From assembly GCF_022348185.1 (NCBI RefSeq), contig NZ_JAKRFD010000008.1:186001-250000 (forward strand): a DNA stretch of 64,000 nucleotides. The letters run 5' to 3'. Below the pieces are notes generated by a model. That model saw only the letters and a list, made by a program, of their open reading frames with translations, had not been told where the DNA came from and made no database searches. Shown here one piece after another: positions 1 through 8,411 of this stretch; the stretch's first letter is position 1; each line of letters begins with the position of its first letter. The DNA is from Epibacterium sp. Ofav1-8 (lineage in GTDB: Bacteria > Pseudomonadota > Alphaproteobacteria > Rhodobacterales > Rhodobacteraceae). A program made the translations under genes and the position numbers.

Positions 1-781
1 GATCCGGCGAGGGCGCCTGCGCGAGGGCGGCGCATTCCAGCATCGCCGCGCCCAGCCACTGGACGGTCGGGCCGCCCAGCACCAGGTCCGGCTGGCGTTC
101 CATCTGCATCTGGAGAAAGGCATACATCTGCGGATCATTGGTCAGCGTATTGCCGGCGAAGGGGGTGACCTGCACATATTGCTCGATCGTGGTGGTCGGC
201 ACCAGCCGGTGGTTGAGCCCCATGTGGCGGCCAAAACGCGTCAACGCATAGGCCAGCGGGCGCAGCGCAACGGGGATCCGGATGCCCCACATGGGCGCGG
301 TGAAGATGCAGCTGGCCACGTCCAGCCCGTCCATCAGCGCGCGCAGGCCGATCGCCCCGCCCATCGAATGGCCAAGCAGGTGCCAGGGGCGGGGCAGGTC
401 CAGGGCCGCGGCATGGGCCAGGAGCGCCGCCATATCCTGCTGGAATTCGTCGAAATGCCCCACATGCCCCAACCGGCGGTCCGACAGGGCCCGATCTGCC
501 AGCCCCTGACCGCGCCAGTCCACCGCCAGTACCGCATAGCCACGCGCGGTCATGTCGGCGGCAAAGGGGCCGTATTTCTCGATATATTCGGTGCGGCCGG
601 GGCAGAGCAGCAGGGTGCCCTCAGCGGCGCCCGCCGCCGGGCCCACGGGCCGCCAATGGCCCGCGCGGATGCGCAGGCCATCGCCTGTGGTCAGCCAATG
701 CGCCTGTGCCTCTGCCGGGCCCTGCGCGATATCGGCGAAATAGGGCGCGGGGGAGGCTGGGGCCATCGGCTGATCCTTCAT
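1..781 (-). CDS. Alpha/beta hydrolase (lysophospholipase-like), C-terminus outside window
   Basis: Reading from an ATG at 781 the frame stays open to the window edge, giving about 260 residues. The protein shows the serine-hydrolase nucleophile elbow GHSMGG with the serine at about residue 139, preceded by an oxyanion-side segment reading AVDWRGQGLADR. This is typical of monoacylglycerol lipase/lysophospholipase L2 relatives of the alpha/beta-hydrolase fold. The acid and histidine of the triad should lie in the missing C-terminal part. Expected role is hydrolysis of a lipid ester or a similar small ester, probably in the cytoplasm because no signal peptide is visible. It lies 17 nt downstream of the SCP2 gene on the same strand, so the two are probably co-transcribed, which fits a lipid-related role. 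The exact substrate cannot be told. Confidence 0.85.
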   Translation of the reverse strand, partial: MKDQPMAPASPAPYFADIAQGPAEAQAHWLTTGDGLRIRAGHWRPVGPAAGAAEGTLLLCPGRTEYIEKYGPFAADMTARGYAVLAVDWRGQGLADRALSDRRLGHVGHFDEFQQDMAALLAHAAALDLPRPWHLLGHSMGGAIGLRALMDGLDVASCIFTAPMWGIRIPVALRPLAYALTRFGRHMGLNHRLVPTTTIEQYVQVTPFAGNTLTNDPQMYAFLQMQMERQPDLVLGGPTVQWLGAAMLECAALAQAPSPD

Positions 782-798
782 CGCGATCAGACCCGCGA

Positions 799-1086
799 TC
801 AGGCCAGAGCCTGGGCCAGCTGCATCGCCACGCCCATGTCGCCGTCGATGGTCAGCTTGCCGCCCATGAAGGCCGCGGTTGGGTTCAGCTCGCCCGAGAG
901 GATCTCCTGAAAGGTCTCCGCATCGGCGGTCATGGTGACATCGGCCTCTTCGTCGCCGACGCGGGCGCCGTTGGAGTCGAGCATGATGGCGCCCATGCCG
1001 GTGATTTCGAACTTGGCGGAGCTGTCGAAGCCGCCGTCCATCTTTTCGTTCAGCGTTGCTGCTGCCTGTTCCAGGGTGTCGCTCAT
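799..1086 (-). CDS. SCP2 sterol-binding domain protein
   Basis: This small protein of 95 residues starts MSDTLEQAAATLNEKM and consists of a single SCP2 fold. It includes the family-like stretches around GAIMLDSNGARVGDEEADVTM and the C-terminal GELNPTAAFMGGKLTIDGDM. SCP2 domains bind fatty acyl chains, sterols or other hydrophobic ligands in a closed pocket. The bacterial single-domain versions are cytoplasmic and poorly characterised. The start was placed at 1086 because a GGAAAG Shine-Dalgarno lies a few bases upstream. A longer open frame upstream is not protein-like. The alpha/beta hydrolase follows 17 nt downstream in the same direction. Confidence 0.85.
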   Translation of the reverse strand: MSDTLEQAAATLNEKMDGGFDSSAKFEITGMGAIMLDSNGARVGDEEADVTMTADAETFQEILSGELNPTAAFMGGKLTIDGDMGVAMQLAQALA

Positions 1087-1186
1087 GTCGTCTTTCCTAA
1101 CTGGGGCTCTGCGCATCCTGCACAAAACTGTGAAGCTTTTGTTCCGGGTACTGGATTTTGCACCCTTTGCCGTTACCTTTCCAGTT

Positions 1187-1777
1187 ATGGGCAGAACTTG
1201 CGCGAATCTCAAAGCTATCGTGGCGGCAATCTCGCTGGCCGTCATCCCCTCATTGCCGACCGCGATCTCGGCGCAGGAGGCGGCGGCTGTCAACCTCTCG
1301 GATCTGGGCGAGGGGGATCTGCTGACGCGGCTACAAGAGGCGGATCCGGCGGATGCCGCGGCATTGGACCGCGAGTTGCAGGCGCTCTGGAGCCGCAGCG
1401 GATCGCCGGCGATGGATCTGCTGCTGCGCCGGGGGCGGGACGCGATGGCACGCGGCGAGTGGCGCCTGGCGATCGAACATCTGACCGCGCTGACGGATCA
1501 CGCGCCGGAGTTTGCCGAGGGCTGGTCGGAACGGGCGCGGGCCTTTTTCAATGCCGAGCGGTTCGGACCGGCGGTGGCCGATCTGGAGCGCGCCCTGGCG
1601 TTGAACCCGAATGACTACAATGCGATCTTTGGCCTCGGCCAGGTGTTTGAATATTTCGGCGACCCGGACCGGGCCTATGACGCCTATCAACGCGCCAAGG
1701 CTATACATCCGCATCATGAGGAAGTAACCAAGGCGCTGGATCGCCTGTCTGCCGAGGTGGAGGGCCGCGCGCTCTGA
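1187..1777 (+). CDS. Exported TPR-repeat protein
   Basis: The 196-residue protein begins with an evident signal peptide (MGRTCANLKAIVAAISLAV followed by a small-residue cleavage region ending in ISAQ). It then carries tetratricopeptide-type helix pairs, seen in GEWRLAIEHLTALTDHAPEF, AERFGPAVADLERALALNP and GDPDRAYDAYQRAKAIHP. TPR proteins act as protein-protein scaffolds and this one should do so in the periplasm. It is divergent from the SCP2 gene with about 100 bases between the two starts. No strong Shine-Dalgarno precedes the chosen ATG, but the signal peptide supports it over upstream starts. The specific partner is unknown. Small periplasmic TPR proteins of this type are common in Rhodobacteraceae. 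Confidence 0.8.
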   Translation: MGRTCANLKAIVAAISLAVIPSLPTAISAQEAAAVNLSDLGEGDLLTRLQEADPADAAALDRELQALWSRSGSPAMDLLLRRGRDAMARGEWRLAIEHLTALTDHAPEFAEGWSERARAFFNAERFGPAVADLERALALNPNDYNAIFGLGQVFEYFGDPDRAYDAYQRAKAIHPHHEEVTKALDRLSAEVEGRAL

Positions 1778-1860
1778 GCCGGCCGCACCGGGCGAATCCC
1801 TGAAATGGAACCCCTGACGCCGTCGCGTGAAACGGAGCAGGGCGCGTGGAGATAGATGCA

Positions 1861-4818
1861 ATGACCTCTGCATCCCGGGTCATGGCCGTGCTCGGCCCGA
1901 CCAATACAGGCAAAACCCACTACGCGATCGAACGCATGCTTGGCTATCGGACCGGGATCATGGGGTTCCCGCTGCGCCTGCTGGCGCGCGAGGTCTATGA
2001 CAAGATCGTCAAGGCACGCGGCCCGTCGGTGGTGGCGCTGGTCACCGGCGAGGAGCGCATCGTGCCGCCGCGGGCGCAGTACTGGATCTGCACCGTGGAG
2101 GCGATGCCCGAGGGCATGGGCTGCGACTTTCTGGCGATCGACGAGATCCAGCTCTGTGCCGATCCGGAGCGGGGCCATGTCTTTACCGACCGGCTGCTGC
2201 GGGCGCGCGGCACCCGGGAGACGCTGTTTCTGGGCGCGGACACCATGCGCGGGTCGATTGCGGCGCTGGTGCCGGGGGTCGAATTCGTGCGGCGCGAGCG
2301 GATGTCGGATCTGGTCTATGCCGGATCGAAAAAGATCAGCCGGATGCCGCCGCGCACCGCGATTGTCGGCTTCAGCGTCGACAACGTCTATGCCATCGCC
2401 GAGCTGATCCGCCGTCAGAAGGGCGGCGCGGCGGTGGTGATGGGGGCGCTCAGCCCGCGCACCCGCAACGCCCAGGTGGCGCTCTATCAGAATGGCGAGG
2501 TGGACTATCTGGTGGCCACCGATGCGATCGGCATGGGGCTGAACCTCGATATCGACCACGTGGCGTTTTCCTCGACCTCGAAATTCGACGGGCGCCGGAT
2601 GCGCGAGCTGGCACCGAACGAGCTGGCACAGATCGCCGGCCGCGCGGGCCGGGGCATGAGCCACGGCAGCTTTGGCGTCACCGGTGATGCCCGGCCACTG
2701 GACGAGGGCGTCGCGCAGGCGATCATGGATCACCGGTTCACGCCGCTGAAAAAGCTGAACTGGCGCTCGGCGGATCTGCGGTTCGGCTCGATCGACGCGC
2801 TGATCCGGTCGCTCGAATCAAGCCCGGACCACGAGGTGCTGATGAAGGCGCGCGAGGCCGATGACCTGATGGCGCTGCGCAGCCTGGCGCAGGATGCGAC
2901 AATCCGCGACAGGGCCGCGGATGCGCCCTCGGTGCGGCTGTTGTGGGATGTGTGCCGTATTCCCGACTTTCGCGGCATCAGCCATGCGGAGCATTCCTCT
3001 TTGCTCAGCGGCATTTTCGGCTATCTTCACGACGGGGGTGTGGTGCCGGATGAGTGGTTCGCGCGGCAGATTCGCCGGATTGACCGTACGGAAGGCGATA
3101 TTGACACATTGTCGAAACGCTTGGCGTTTATCCGCACATGGACCTATGTGGCGCAGCGAAACGGTTGGCTGCGTGACGAAAGTCATTGGCGGGAGGAAAC
3201 CCGCACTGTAGAAGACAGGTTGTCCGACGCCCTGCATATGCGTCTGACGCAACGATTTGTGGACCGGCGCACATCTGTTTTGATGCGCCGGCTCAAACAG
3301 AAGGAGGCCCTTTTGGCCGAAGTAAATGACCAGGGTGAAGTGACCGTCGAAGGCGAATTCGTCGGTAAACTCGAAGGGTTCCGGTTCTCGCCGGACAAGA
3401 CCGCGCAGGGCGCAGAGGCCAAGGCGCTGAAGTCGGCGTCCTTGCAGGCACTGGCGCCGCAGTATCACTTGCGCGCGGATCGCTTCTACAACGCACCCGA
3501 TACCGAAATTGATTTCACCGATCAGGGCGGCCTGATGTGGGGCGAGCATGCGGTCGGCAAACTGGTTGCCGGTGCGGATGCGCTGTCCCCGCAGATCGAG
3601 GTTTTTGTCGATGATGCGGCCGGGGCGGATGTGGCCCAGAAGGTCGAGCGCCGCCTGCAGCATTTCATCTCGCGCAAGATCCAGGCCCTGTTCGAGCCGC
3701 TGATCAACCTGCAAAAGGACGAGGCGCTGACCGGGCTGGCCCGGGGCTTTGCCTTCCGCATGGTGGAGGCGCTGGGCGTGCTGCCGCGCGCCGGTGTGGC
3801 GCAGGAAGTGAAAGACCTGGACCAGGATGCCCGTGGCGCCTTGCGCAAGCATGGCATCCGTTTTGGCCAGTTCACCATCTTCATGCCGCTGCTGCTGAAG
3901 CCCGCGCCGACCCGCCTGCGTCTGCTGTTGTGGTCGCTGGCCAACGGGTTGCAGGAATTCCCCGAAGCGCCGCCGCCGGGTCTGGTGACGGTGCCGTCGA
4001 TGCCGGAAGCGCCCGAAGGCTATGACACCATGGCCGGGTATCGCGCCGCAGGCCAGCGGATGATCCGCATCGACATGCTGGAGCGTCTGGCGGATCTGCT
4101 GCGCGCCGAAGACAGCCGCGGCGGCTTTGAGGCCAAGCCCGACATGCTGTCGATCACCGGCATGACGCTGGAGCAATTCGCCGACCTAATGCAGGGGCTC
4201 GGCTACCGCGCCGAAAAAGGCGAGCGCACCAAGGTCAAGCCCGTCGACAGCGTGGTGACCGATGGCGCAACGCCTGCGGCGGATCAGCCGGTGATGGATG
4301 CAGCGGCAGAGGCCGAGGCGACACCGGCAGCAGTCCCCGCTGAGGAGGCGACGCCCGACACCCCCGCCGATGTGCCCGAAGGCACCGACGCGATTGCCGA
4401 CGAAGGGGTTGCCCCCGTCGCCGCAGAGCCGTCCGACGAGGCCGTGGCAGAGCCGATCGCCGCCACCTCCGAGGCGGAAACGCCGGTGGGTGCGGCCGCG
4501 GATGCGGCTGTCGAGGAACCCGAGATCGAGGTGTTCTATACCTTTACCTGGGGGCGCACCCCGCGTCAGGGCGGCAATCAACGCGGCCAGCGCCGTGGCG
4601 AAGGCCGGGGTCCCAAGGCCGAGGGTGCAGGACGTGGTAAGCCGCGCGCAGGTGGCAAGCCGCAGGGTAAACCCGGTGGCAAGAAGGGCGGTCGTCCGGA
4701 TCGCGGTGGCGACAAGGGCGGCAAGACCTATTCCGCGCGCCCACCCAAGAAGGAAAAGCAGATCGACCCTGACAACCCCTTTGCAGCGGCGCTGATGGGG
4801 CTGAAACAGGACGACTGA
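1861..4818 (+). CDS. SUV3-like superfamily 2 RNA helicase with acidic linker and basic tail
   Basis: A 985-residue protein. The N-terminal helicase core has a Walker A motif GPTNTGKT at residues 12-19, a DEIQ Walker B variant and a motif VI-like stretch QIAGRAGRG. These are the hallmarks of the SUV3 (SUPV3L1) branch of DExH RNA helicases, which in mitochondria works with an exoribonuclease in RNA decay. Residues up to about 780 are globular. They are followed by a long Ala/Glu/Pro-rich acidic region and then a Gly/Arg/Lys-rich tail (residues about 900-970) suited to non-specific RNA binding. The ATG at 1861 was preferred over the GTG at 1846 because GGAG at 1848-1851 is well placed for it. 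The S4-domain gene follows 7 nt downstream, so the two form an RNA-related operon. The ATPase motifs look intact. Confidence 0.9.
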   Translation: MTSASRVMAVLGPTNTGKTHYAIERMLGYRTGIMGFPLRLLAREVYDKIVKARGPSVVALVTGEERIVPPRAQYWICTVEAMPEGMGCDFLAIDEIQLCADPERGHVFTDRLLRARGTRETLFLGADTMRGSIAALVPGVEFVRRERMSDLVYAGSKKISRMPPRTAIVGFSVDNVYAIAELIRRQKGGAAVVMGALSPRTRNAQVALYQNGEVDYLVATDAIGMGLNLDIDHVAFSSTSKFDGRRMRELAPNELAQIAGRAGRGMSHGSFGVTGDARPLDEGVAQAIMDHRFTPLKKLNWRSADLRFGSIDALIRSLESSPDHEVLMKAREADDLMALRSLAQDATIRDRAADAPSVRLLWDVCRIPDFRGISHAEHSSLLSGIFGYLHDGGVVPDEWFARQIRRIDRTEGDIDTLSKRLAFIRTWTYVAQRNGWLRDESHWREETRTVEDRLSDALHMRLTQRFVDRRTSVLMRRLKQKEALLAEVNDQGEVTVEGEFVGKLEGFRFSPDKTAQGAEAKALKSASLQALAPQYHLRADRFYNAPDTEIDFTDQGGLMWGEHAVGKLVAGADALSPQIEVFVDDAAGADVAQKVERRLQHFISRKIQALFEPLINLQKDEALTGLARGFAFRMVEALGVLPRAGVAQEVKDLDQDARGALRKHGIRFGQFTIFMPLLLKPAPTRLRLLLWSLANGLQEFPEAPPPGLVTVPSMPEAPEGYDTMAGYRAAGQRMIRIDMLERLADLLRAEDSRGGFEAKPDMLSITGMTLEQFADLMQGLGYRAEKGERTKVKPVDSVVTDGATPAADQPVMDAAAEAEATPAAVPAEEATPDTPADVPEGTDAIADEGVAPVAAEPSDEAVAEPIAATSEAETPVGAAADAAVEEPEIEVFYTFTWGRTPRQGGNQRGQRRGEGRGPKAEGAGRGKPRAGGKPQGKPGGKKGGRPDRGGDKGGKTYSARPPKKEKQIDPDNPFAAALMGLKQDD

Positions 4819-4825
4819 TGGCGGC

Positions 4826-5200
4826 ATGACGGAACGCGCGGACAAGCTCCGGATCGACAAATGGCTGTGGCATGCGCGGTTCTTCAAGACGCGCTCGCTG
4901 GCGGCCAAGCAGGTCGGGGCGGGGCATGTCCGCGTGAATGGCGCCAAGATCGCAAAACCGGCGCAGACCGTCTCTGTCGGGGACGTTCTGACCTTTTCCC
5001 AGGGGCATCAGGTGCGTGTCGTGCGCATCACCGCGCTGTCGGATCGGCGCGGCCCCGCCACCGAGGCGCAGACGCTGTACTTTGATATGACGGAGAAGCA
5101 GGACAAACCGCCTGCCAATCCGAAATACGAAGGAAAAGGTCGTCCGGATAAGAAAGAGCGCAGGGCGCTTGGTCTTACTCGCATGTGGGAGGGCCATTGA
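4826..5200 (+). CDS. hslR: S4-domain RNA-binding protein (HslR/Hsp15-like)
   Basis: A 124-residue protein whose first 65 residues form an S4 RNA-binding domain, with the characteristic RIDKWLWHARFFKTRSLAA start and a VRVNG segment. A basic C-terminus ends in ERRALGLTRMWEGH. This matches the ribosome-associated heat shock protein Hsp15 family, which in E. coli binds free 50S subunits carrying nascent chains and helps ribosome recycling. It begins 7 nt after the SUV3-like helicase stop and is very likely translated from the same message. That is a conserved arrangement in Rhodobacteraceae as I recall it. It is cytoplasmic, with no signal or membrane segment. Confidence 0.85.
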   Translation: MTERADKLRIDKWLWHARFFKTRSLAAKQVGAGHVRVNGAKIAKPAQTVSVGDVLTFSQGHQVRVVRITALSDRRGPATEAQTLYFDMTEKQDKPPANPKYEGKGRPDKKERRALGLTRMWEGH

Positions 5201-5266
5201 CGGCTTGAAGCGCGGGCTCTTGTGGAATAGCTAAACCCAAGACACTGGAACGGGACCCAAGCCAAG

Positions 5267-5605
5267 ATGACCTACGTCGTTACGGACAATTGTATTGCCT
5301 GCAAGTACACCGATTGCGTCGAGGTATGCCCGGTTGACTGTTTCTACGAGGGTGAGAACACATTGGTGATCCACCCCGATGAATGCATCGACTGTGGCGT
5401 ATGCGAACCAGAATGCCCCGCCGACGCGATCCGTCCGGACACCGAACCGGATATGGACAAATGGGTGGAGTTCAACCGGAAGTATGCCGAGCTGTGGCCG
5501 GTCATCGTCTCCAAGAAAGACCCGATGCCGGGTCACGAGGAGCGGGATGGCGAGGAAGGCAAGCTGGAGAAATACTTCTCCGAAGCCCCCGGCGAGGGCG
5601 GCTGA
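5267..5605 (+). CDS. fdxA: 7Fe/8Fe ferredoxin FdxA
   Basis: This 112-residue ferredoxin opens with the Azotobacter FdI-like sequence [21 protein letters not shown] (cysteines 9, 12, 17, 21, 25). A second cluster reads [14 protein letters not shown]. The C-x7-C-x3-C spacing in the first half is typical of ferredoxins carrying one [3Fe-4S] and one [4Fe-4S] cluster. An extended acidic C-terminus (about 50 residues) is usual for alphaproteobacterial FdxA. It is a soluble electron carrier whose partner is not revealed by context. It sits 66 nt after the S4 gene, close enough for co-transcription, and is followed by a hairpin terminator. Confidence 0.93.
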   Translation: MTYVVTDNCIACKYTDCVEVCPVDCFYEGENTLVIHPDECIDCGVCEPECPADAIRPDTEPDMDKWVEFNRKYAELWPVIVSKKDPMPGHEERDGEEGKLEKYFSEAPGEGG

Positions 5606-5671
5606 CCCCGCCGTGTTCCACGGCAGAATCGCGCCGGACGGCGTGAAACATGGATGCATGGCCGATATTCA

Positions 5672-5705
5672 CGTGCCCTTCCGCTTTCGGAGGGCGCGTT
5701 TTTGT
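5672..5705 (+). terminator. Rho-independent terminator after fdxA
   Basis: A GC-rich stem (CGTGCCCTTCCG against CGGAGGGCGCG, one bulged T, loop CTTT) is followed directly by TTTTT. It lies 67 bases downstream of the fdxA stop and would end the helicase-S4-fdxA transcript before carD. Confidence 0.7.
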
Positions 5706-5755
5706 GCTATATTCAACGGATGTAATGAAATACGTAGATTGCCGCCTGCCGTGAC

Positions 5756-5777
5756 GGCCGCGTGATTCGCGGCTTTC
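5756..5777 (+). other. Small hairpin upstream of carD
   Basis: GCCGCG at 5757-5762 and CGCGGC at 5768-5773 form a 6-bp stem with loop TGATT, followed by TTTC. It lies in the 289-base spacer between fdxA and carD. It could be a weak second terminator or a 5' leader structure of carD. No further element in that spacer is clear to me. Confidence 0.35.
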
Positions 5778-5894
5778 TTGGTGGGCTTTCTGCGCCAATC
5801 CTGTATCCGGCGGACATGACGCATGTTCCGTGCTGGTGGTTTTTGGCGTGGCCAAGTCGGCATGGTTGCCGTGTCATCGCGAGGAAAGACCTGT

Positions 5895-6404
5895 ATGACC
5901 AAATCGAAGAAGCTCGAGTTCCGCCCCAACGACTATGTTGTCTATCCGGCCCATGGTGTCGGACAGATCATCTCGATCGAGGAGCAGGAAGTAGCCGGCC
6001 ACAAGCTGGAGCTATTCGTGATCACCTTTGAAAAAGACAAGATGACCCTGCGGGTGCCGACCCACAAGGCGCTGGATATCGGCATGCGCTCGCTGTCCTC
6101 GCCGGATGTGATCGACCAGGCGATGAAGACGCTGAAGGGCAAGGCCAAGGTCAAGCGCGCGATGTGGTCGCGCCGCGCCCAGGAATACGAACAGAAGATC
6201 AATTCCGGAGATCTGATCTCCATCGCCGAAGTGGTGCGCGACCTGCACCGCACCGACGACCAGCGCGAGCAGAGCTATTCCGAACGTCAGCTTTATGAAG
6301 CCGCGCTGGAGCGCCTGACCCGTGAAGTGGCGGCGGTCTCCGGTGGGGACGAGATCTCTGCGGCCAAGCAGGTTGACGAGGTGCTGACCTCCCGCGCGGC
6401 CTGA
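5895..6404 (+). CDS. carD: CarD-family transcriptional regulator
   Basis: A 169-residue protein with the N-terminal RNA-polymerase-interacting domain of the CarD/CdnL family (residues about 8-65, beginning FRPNDYVVYPAHGVGQI). A mostly helical C-terminal domain follows, containing KRAMWSRRAQEYEQKINSGD, which is the family's DNA-contacting part. CarD proteins bind the beta subunit of RNA polymerase and stabilise open complexes at many promoters, including rRNA. Caulobacter CdnL is the closest studied relative. The start at 5895 is set by the GAGGAAAG Shine-Dalgarno 8 bases upstream. The longer frame from 5823 lacks conservation. It appears monocistronic, with a terminator immediately downstream. 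Confidence 0.93.
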   Translation: MTKSKKLEFRPNDYVVYPAHGVGQIISIEEQEVAGHKLELFVITFEKDKMTLRVPTHKALDIGMRSLSSPDVIDQAMKTLKGKAKVKRAMWSRRAQEYEQKINSGDLISIAEVVRDLHRTDDQREQSYSERQLYEAALERLTREVAAVSGGDEISAAKQVDEVLTSRAA

Positions 6405-6426
6405 GACGCGCCGACAGTTCAAATGC

Positions 6427-6457
6427 AAAGGGCCGTCCCCTGTGGACGGTCTTTTTG
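6427..6457 (+). terminator. Rho-independent terminator after carD
   Basis: AAAGGGCCGTCC and GGACGGTCTTTT form a stem with a CCTGT loop, followed by a T run. The flanking A and T tracts make it usable in both directions, between carD (+) and cobS (-), which converge here. Confidence 0.85.
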
Positions 6458-6498
6458 TGTTTGGGGGTGATGGTCCCTATCGCTGGTGGTCCCTGCCG

Positions 6499-7251
6499 CT
6501 AGAGCAGGGCGAGCAGGCTAAGACCGGCGGCGATTTCGCTGATCTGCTGGGTGGCGCCAAGGATGTCGCCGGTCTGGCCGCCGATCTTGGCCCGCGCAAG
6601 CGCGCGCAACCCGGCGACCACCGGGATCAACACCAGTGCAGCAAGGAGCATCGGCGCGCCGAGGCTCAGCAGGCCAAGCAGGAGCGCCAGCGCACCCCCC
6701 AGCAGCACCGCCCCCCAGGTGGGGCGTCCGACCGATTGAGACAGACCGCTGCCGCGGGCGTTGGGCAGGCTTGTCATCAGCACCGGCATGGTTGCGCGGC
6801 TCAGCACCGCCAGGGCCACCGGGGCCCAGATCATCCCCGCCGCCAACAGCGCGCTGAGCGTGAGCCAGCGCAGCCCGAGGCTCAGCACCAGCGCCAGCAC
6901 ACCATAGGTGCCGATCTGGCTGTCCTTCATGATCTCCAGCCGCCGGCTGCGGTCGAACCCGCCCCAGAGACCATCGGCGCTGTCGGCCAGCCCGTCTTCA
7001 TGCATGGCGCCGGTCACTAGGATCTGCACCACTAGGGCCAGCCCCGCGGCCACGGCCGGGGGCCAGACCGCCAGCGCCGCCATCGCGATCACAGTCGCCA
7101 GCCCGCCGACCACCAGCCCCGCCAGCGGAAAGGCCCAGACCGCCCGGGACTGGCGCGCAAAGCTGTCCTTGGGCAAATGGGGCAGGGGCAGGCGGGTCAA
7201 CAGCACGAGGGCCAGCACCGCGTCGATCCCCTTGATGTCGCTTTTTTGCAT
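6499..7251 (-). CDS. cobS: Adenosylcobinamide-GDP ribazoletransferase (cobalamin synthase)
   Basis: A 250-residue polytopic membrane protein with about six hydrophobic segments. It carries the signature [16 protein letters not shown], the acidic Mg-binding motif of CobS/CobV. The enzyme joins alpha-ribazole (or its phosphate) to adenosylcobinamide-GDP, the last assembly step of vitamin B12, in the inner membrane. Length is normal for the family. It is divergent from cobT, which makes the alpha-ribazole phosphate substrate, across a 100-base intergenic region where they probably share regulation. I could not see a convincing cobalamin riboswitch there. Confidence 0.92.
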   Translation of the reverse strand: MQKSDIKGIDAVLALVLLTRLPLPHLPKDSFARQSRAVWAFPLAGLVVGGLATVIAMAALAVWPPAVAAGLALVVQILVTGAMHEDGLADSADGLWGGFDRSRRLEIMKDSQIGTYGVLALVLSLGLRWLTLSALLAAGMIWAPVALAVLSRATMPVLMTSLPNARGSGLSQSVGRPTWGAVLLGGALALLLGLLSLGAPMLLAALVLIPVVAGLRALARAKIGGQTGDILGATQQISEIAAGLSLLALL

Positions 7252-7352
7252 GTCAGTGCCTCTGGCAGGTCTTCTCGGCGCGGGATGCGCAGAGTAAACA
7301 GATCAGACACCGCTTTACCCGTGCGGTGCCCTCCGACGCAACGAGGCTTTTT

Positions 7353-8363
7353 ATGCTGCCAGAACTGAACTCACTCGCCACTTTCCGGTCGCACCTGACC
7401 GAGGCTCCCGCCCCCGATGCCGCGGCGCGCGCCGGTTGTGAGGCCCGCAACGGCCAGTTGACCAAGCCGCCGGGCGCATTGGGGCAGCTGGAGGAGGTGG
7501 CGATCTGGTATGGCAGCTGGCGCGGCACCAACCGGCCGCAGATCACCGCGCCGCAGGTGATCGTCTTTGCCGGCAATCACGGGGTTACGGCTCGGGGTGT
7601 GTCTGCCTTCCCGTCCGAGGTCACCGTGCAGATGGTGGCGAATTTCAAGGCCGGGGGCGCCGCGATCAACCAGCTGGCGCGGCTGGCGGGGGCGCGCATG
7701 GATGTGCATGCGCTGGATCTCGACCACCCGACCGGTGATTTCACCTCCGGTCCGGCGATGAGCGAGGCAGAGCTGCTGGCGGCGTTGCAGACCGGGTGGA
7801 ACGCGGTCGATCCGCAGGCGGATCTGCTGGTGGTGGGCGAGATGGGTATCGGCAATACCACCTCGGCGGCGGCGATATGTCATGCGCTGTACGGGGGGGC
7901 TGCGGGCGATTGGACCGGGCGCGGCACCGGCGTCGATGACGCGGGTCTCGAACTCAAGACGCAAGTGGTCGCCGAAGGCGTGGCGCTGCACCCTGTCACG
8001 GACGGGCTGGAGGTGCTCGGCCGGCTTGGCGGGCGCGAGGTCGCGGCCATGGCCGGTGCGATCGCGGCCGCCCGGGTGCTGCGCATTCCGGTGATCCTCG
8101 ACGGGTTTATCTGCTGCGCCGCGGCAGCCTGTCTGGCGCAGATCGCGGATGGCGCGCTCGATCATGCCATCGCCGGTCATCAGAGCGCCGAAAGCGCCCA
8201 TGCCAGCCTTCTGGACCGGTTGGGCAAGACGCCGCTCCTGTCGCTGGGGCTGCGGCTGGGCGAGGGCTCCGGCGCGGCGCTGGCGATACAGGTGCTGAAG
8301 GGCGCGGTTGCCTGCCACAGCGGCATGGCCACCTTTGCCGAGGCCGGTGTCGCCGACGGTTGA
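7353..8363 (+). CDS. cobT: Nicotinate-nucleotide--dimethylbenzimidazole phosphoribosyltransferase
   Basis: A 336-residue protein matching CobT over its length, including [11 protein letters not shown] near the N-terminus, [23 protein letters not shown], the [12 protein letters not shown] active-site stretch and the C-terminal [15 protein letters not shown]. It transfers phosphoribose from nicotinate mononucleotide to 5,6-dimethylbenzimidazole, giving alpha-ribazole phosphate for the lower ligand of B12. The start at 7353 has ACGAGG upstream and gives the usual N-terminus. An in-frame ATG at 7326 adds nine non-conserved residues. It is divergent from cobS and convergent with the antiporter gene. 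Confidence 0.94.
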   Translation: MLPELNSLATFRSHLTEAPAPDAAARAGCEARNGQLTKPPGALGQLEEVAIWYGSWRGTNRPQITAPQVIVFAGNHGVTARGVSAFPSEVTVQMVANFKAGGAAINQLARLAGARMDVHALDLDHPTGDFTSGPAMSEAELLAALQTGWNAVDPQADLLVVGEMGIGNTTSAAAICHALYGGAAGDWTGRGTGVDDAGLELKTQVVAEGVALHPVTDGLEVLGRLGGREVAAMAGAIAAARVLRIPVILDGFICCAAAACLAQIADGALDHAIAGHQSAESAHASLLDRLGKTPLLSLGLRLGEGSGAALAIQVLKGAVACHSGMATFAEAGVADG

Positions 8364-8368
8364 GACCG

Positions 8369-8388
8369 GCCCCGGCCGGGACCGGGGC
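8369..8388. other. Hairpin between convergent cobT and antiporter genes
   Basis: GCCCCGG and CCGGGGC form a 7-bp perfect stem with a 6-base loop, five bases after the cobT stop. There is no T run, so intrinsic termination is uncertain. It is the only obvious structure in the 48-base spacer. Confidence 0.4.
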
Positions 8389-8411
8389 AGGGAGACACCA
8401 AGGCCGCAGGG

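Noticed and set aside
1846-1860. GTG at 1846 as the helicase start
   Set aside because: GGAG at 1848-1851 lies inside this extension and fits the ATG at 1861. The added five residues are not characteristic.
7252-7352. Cobalamin riboswitch between cobS and cobT
   Set aside because: The spacer is only about 100 bases and no B12-box-like sequence is visible. The element normally needs about 200 bases.
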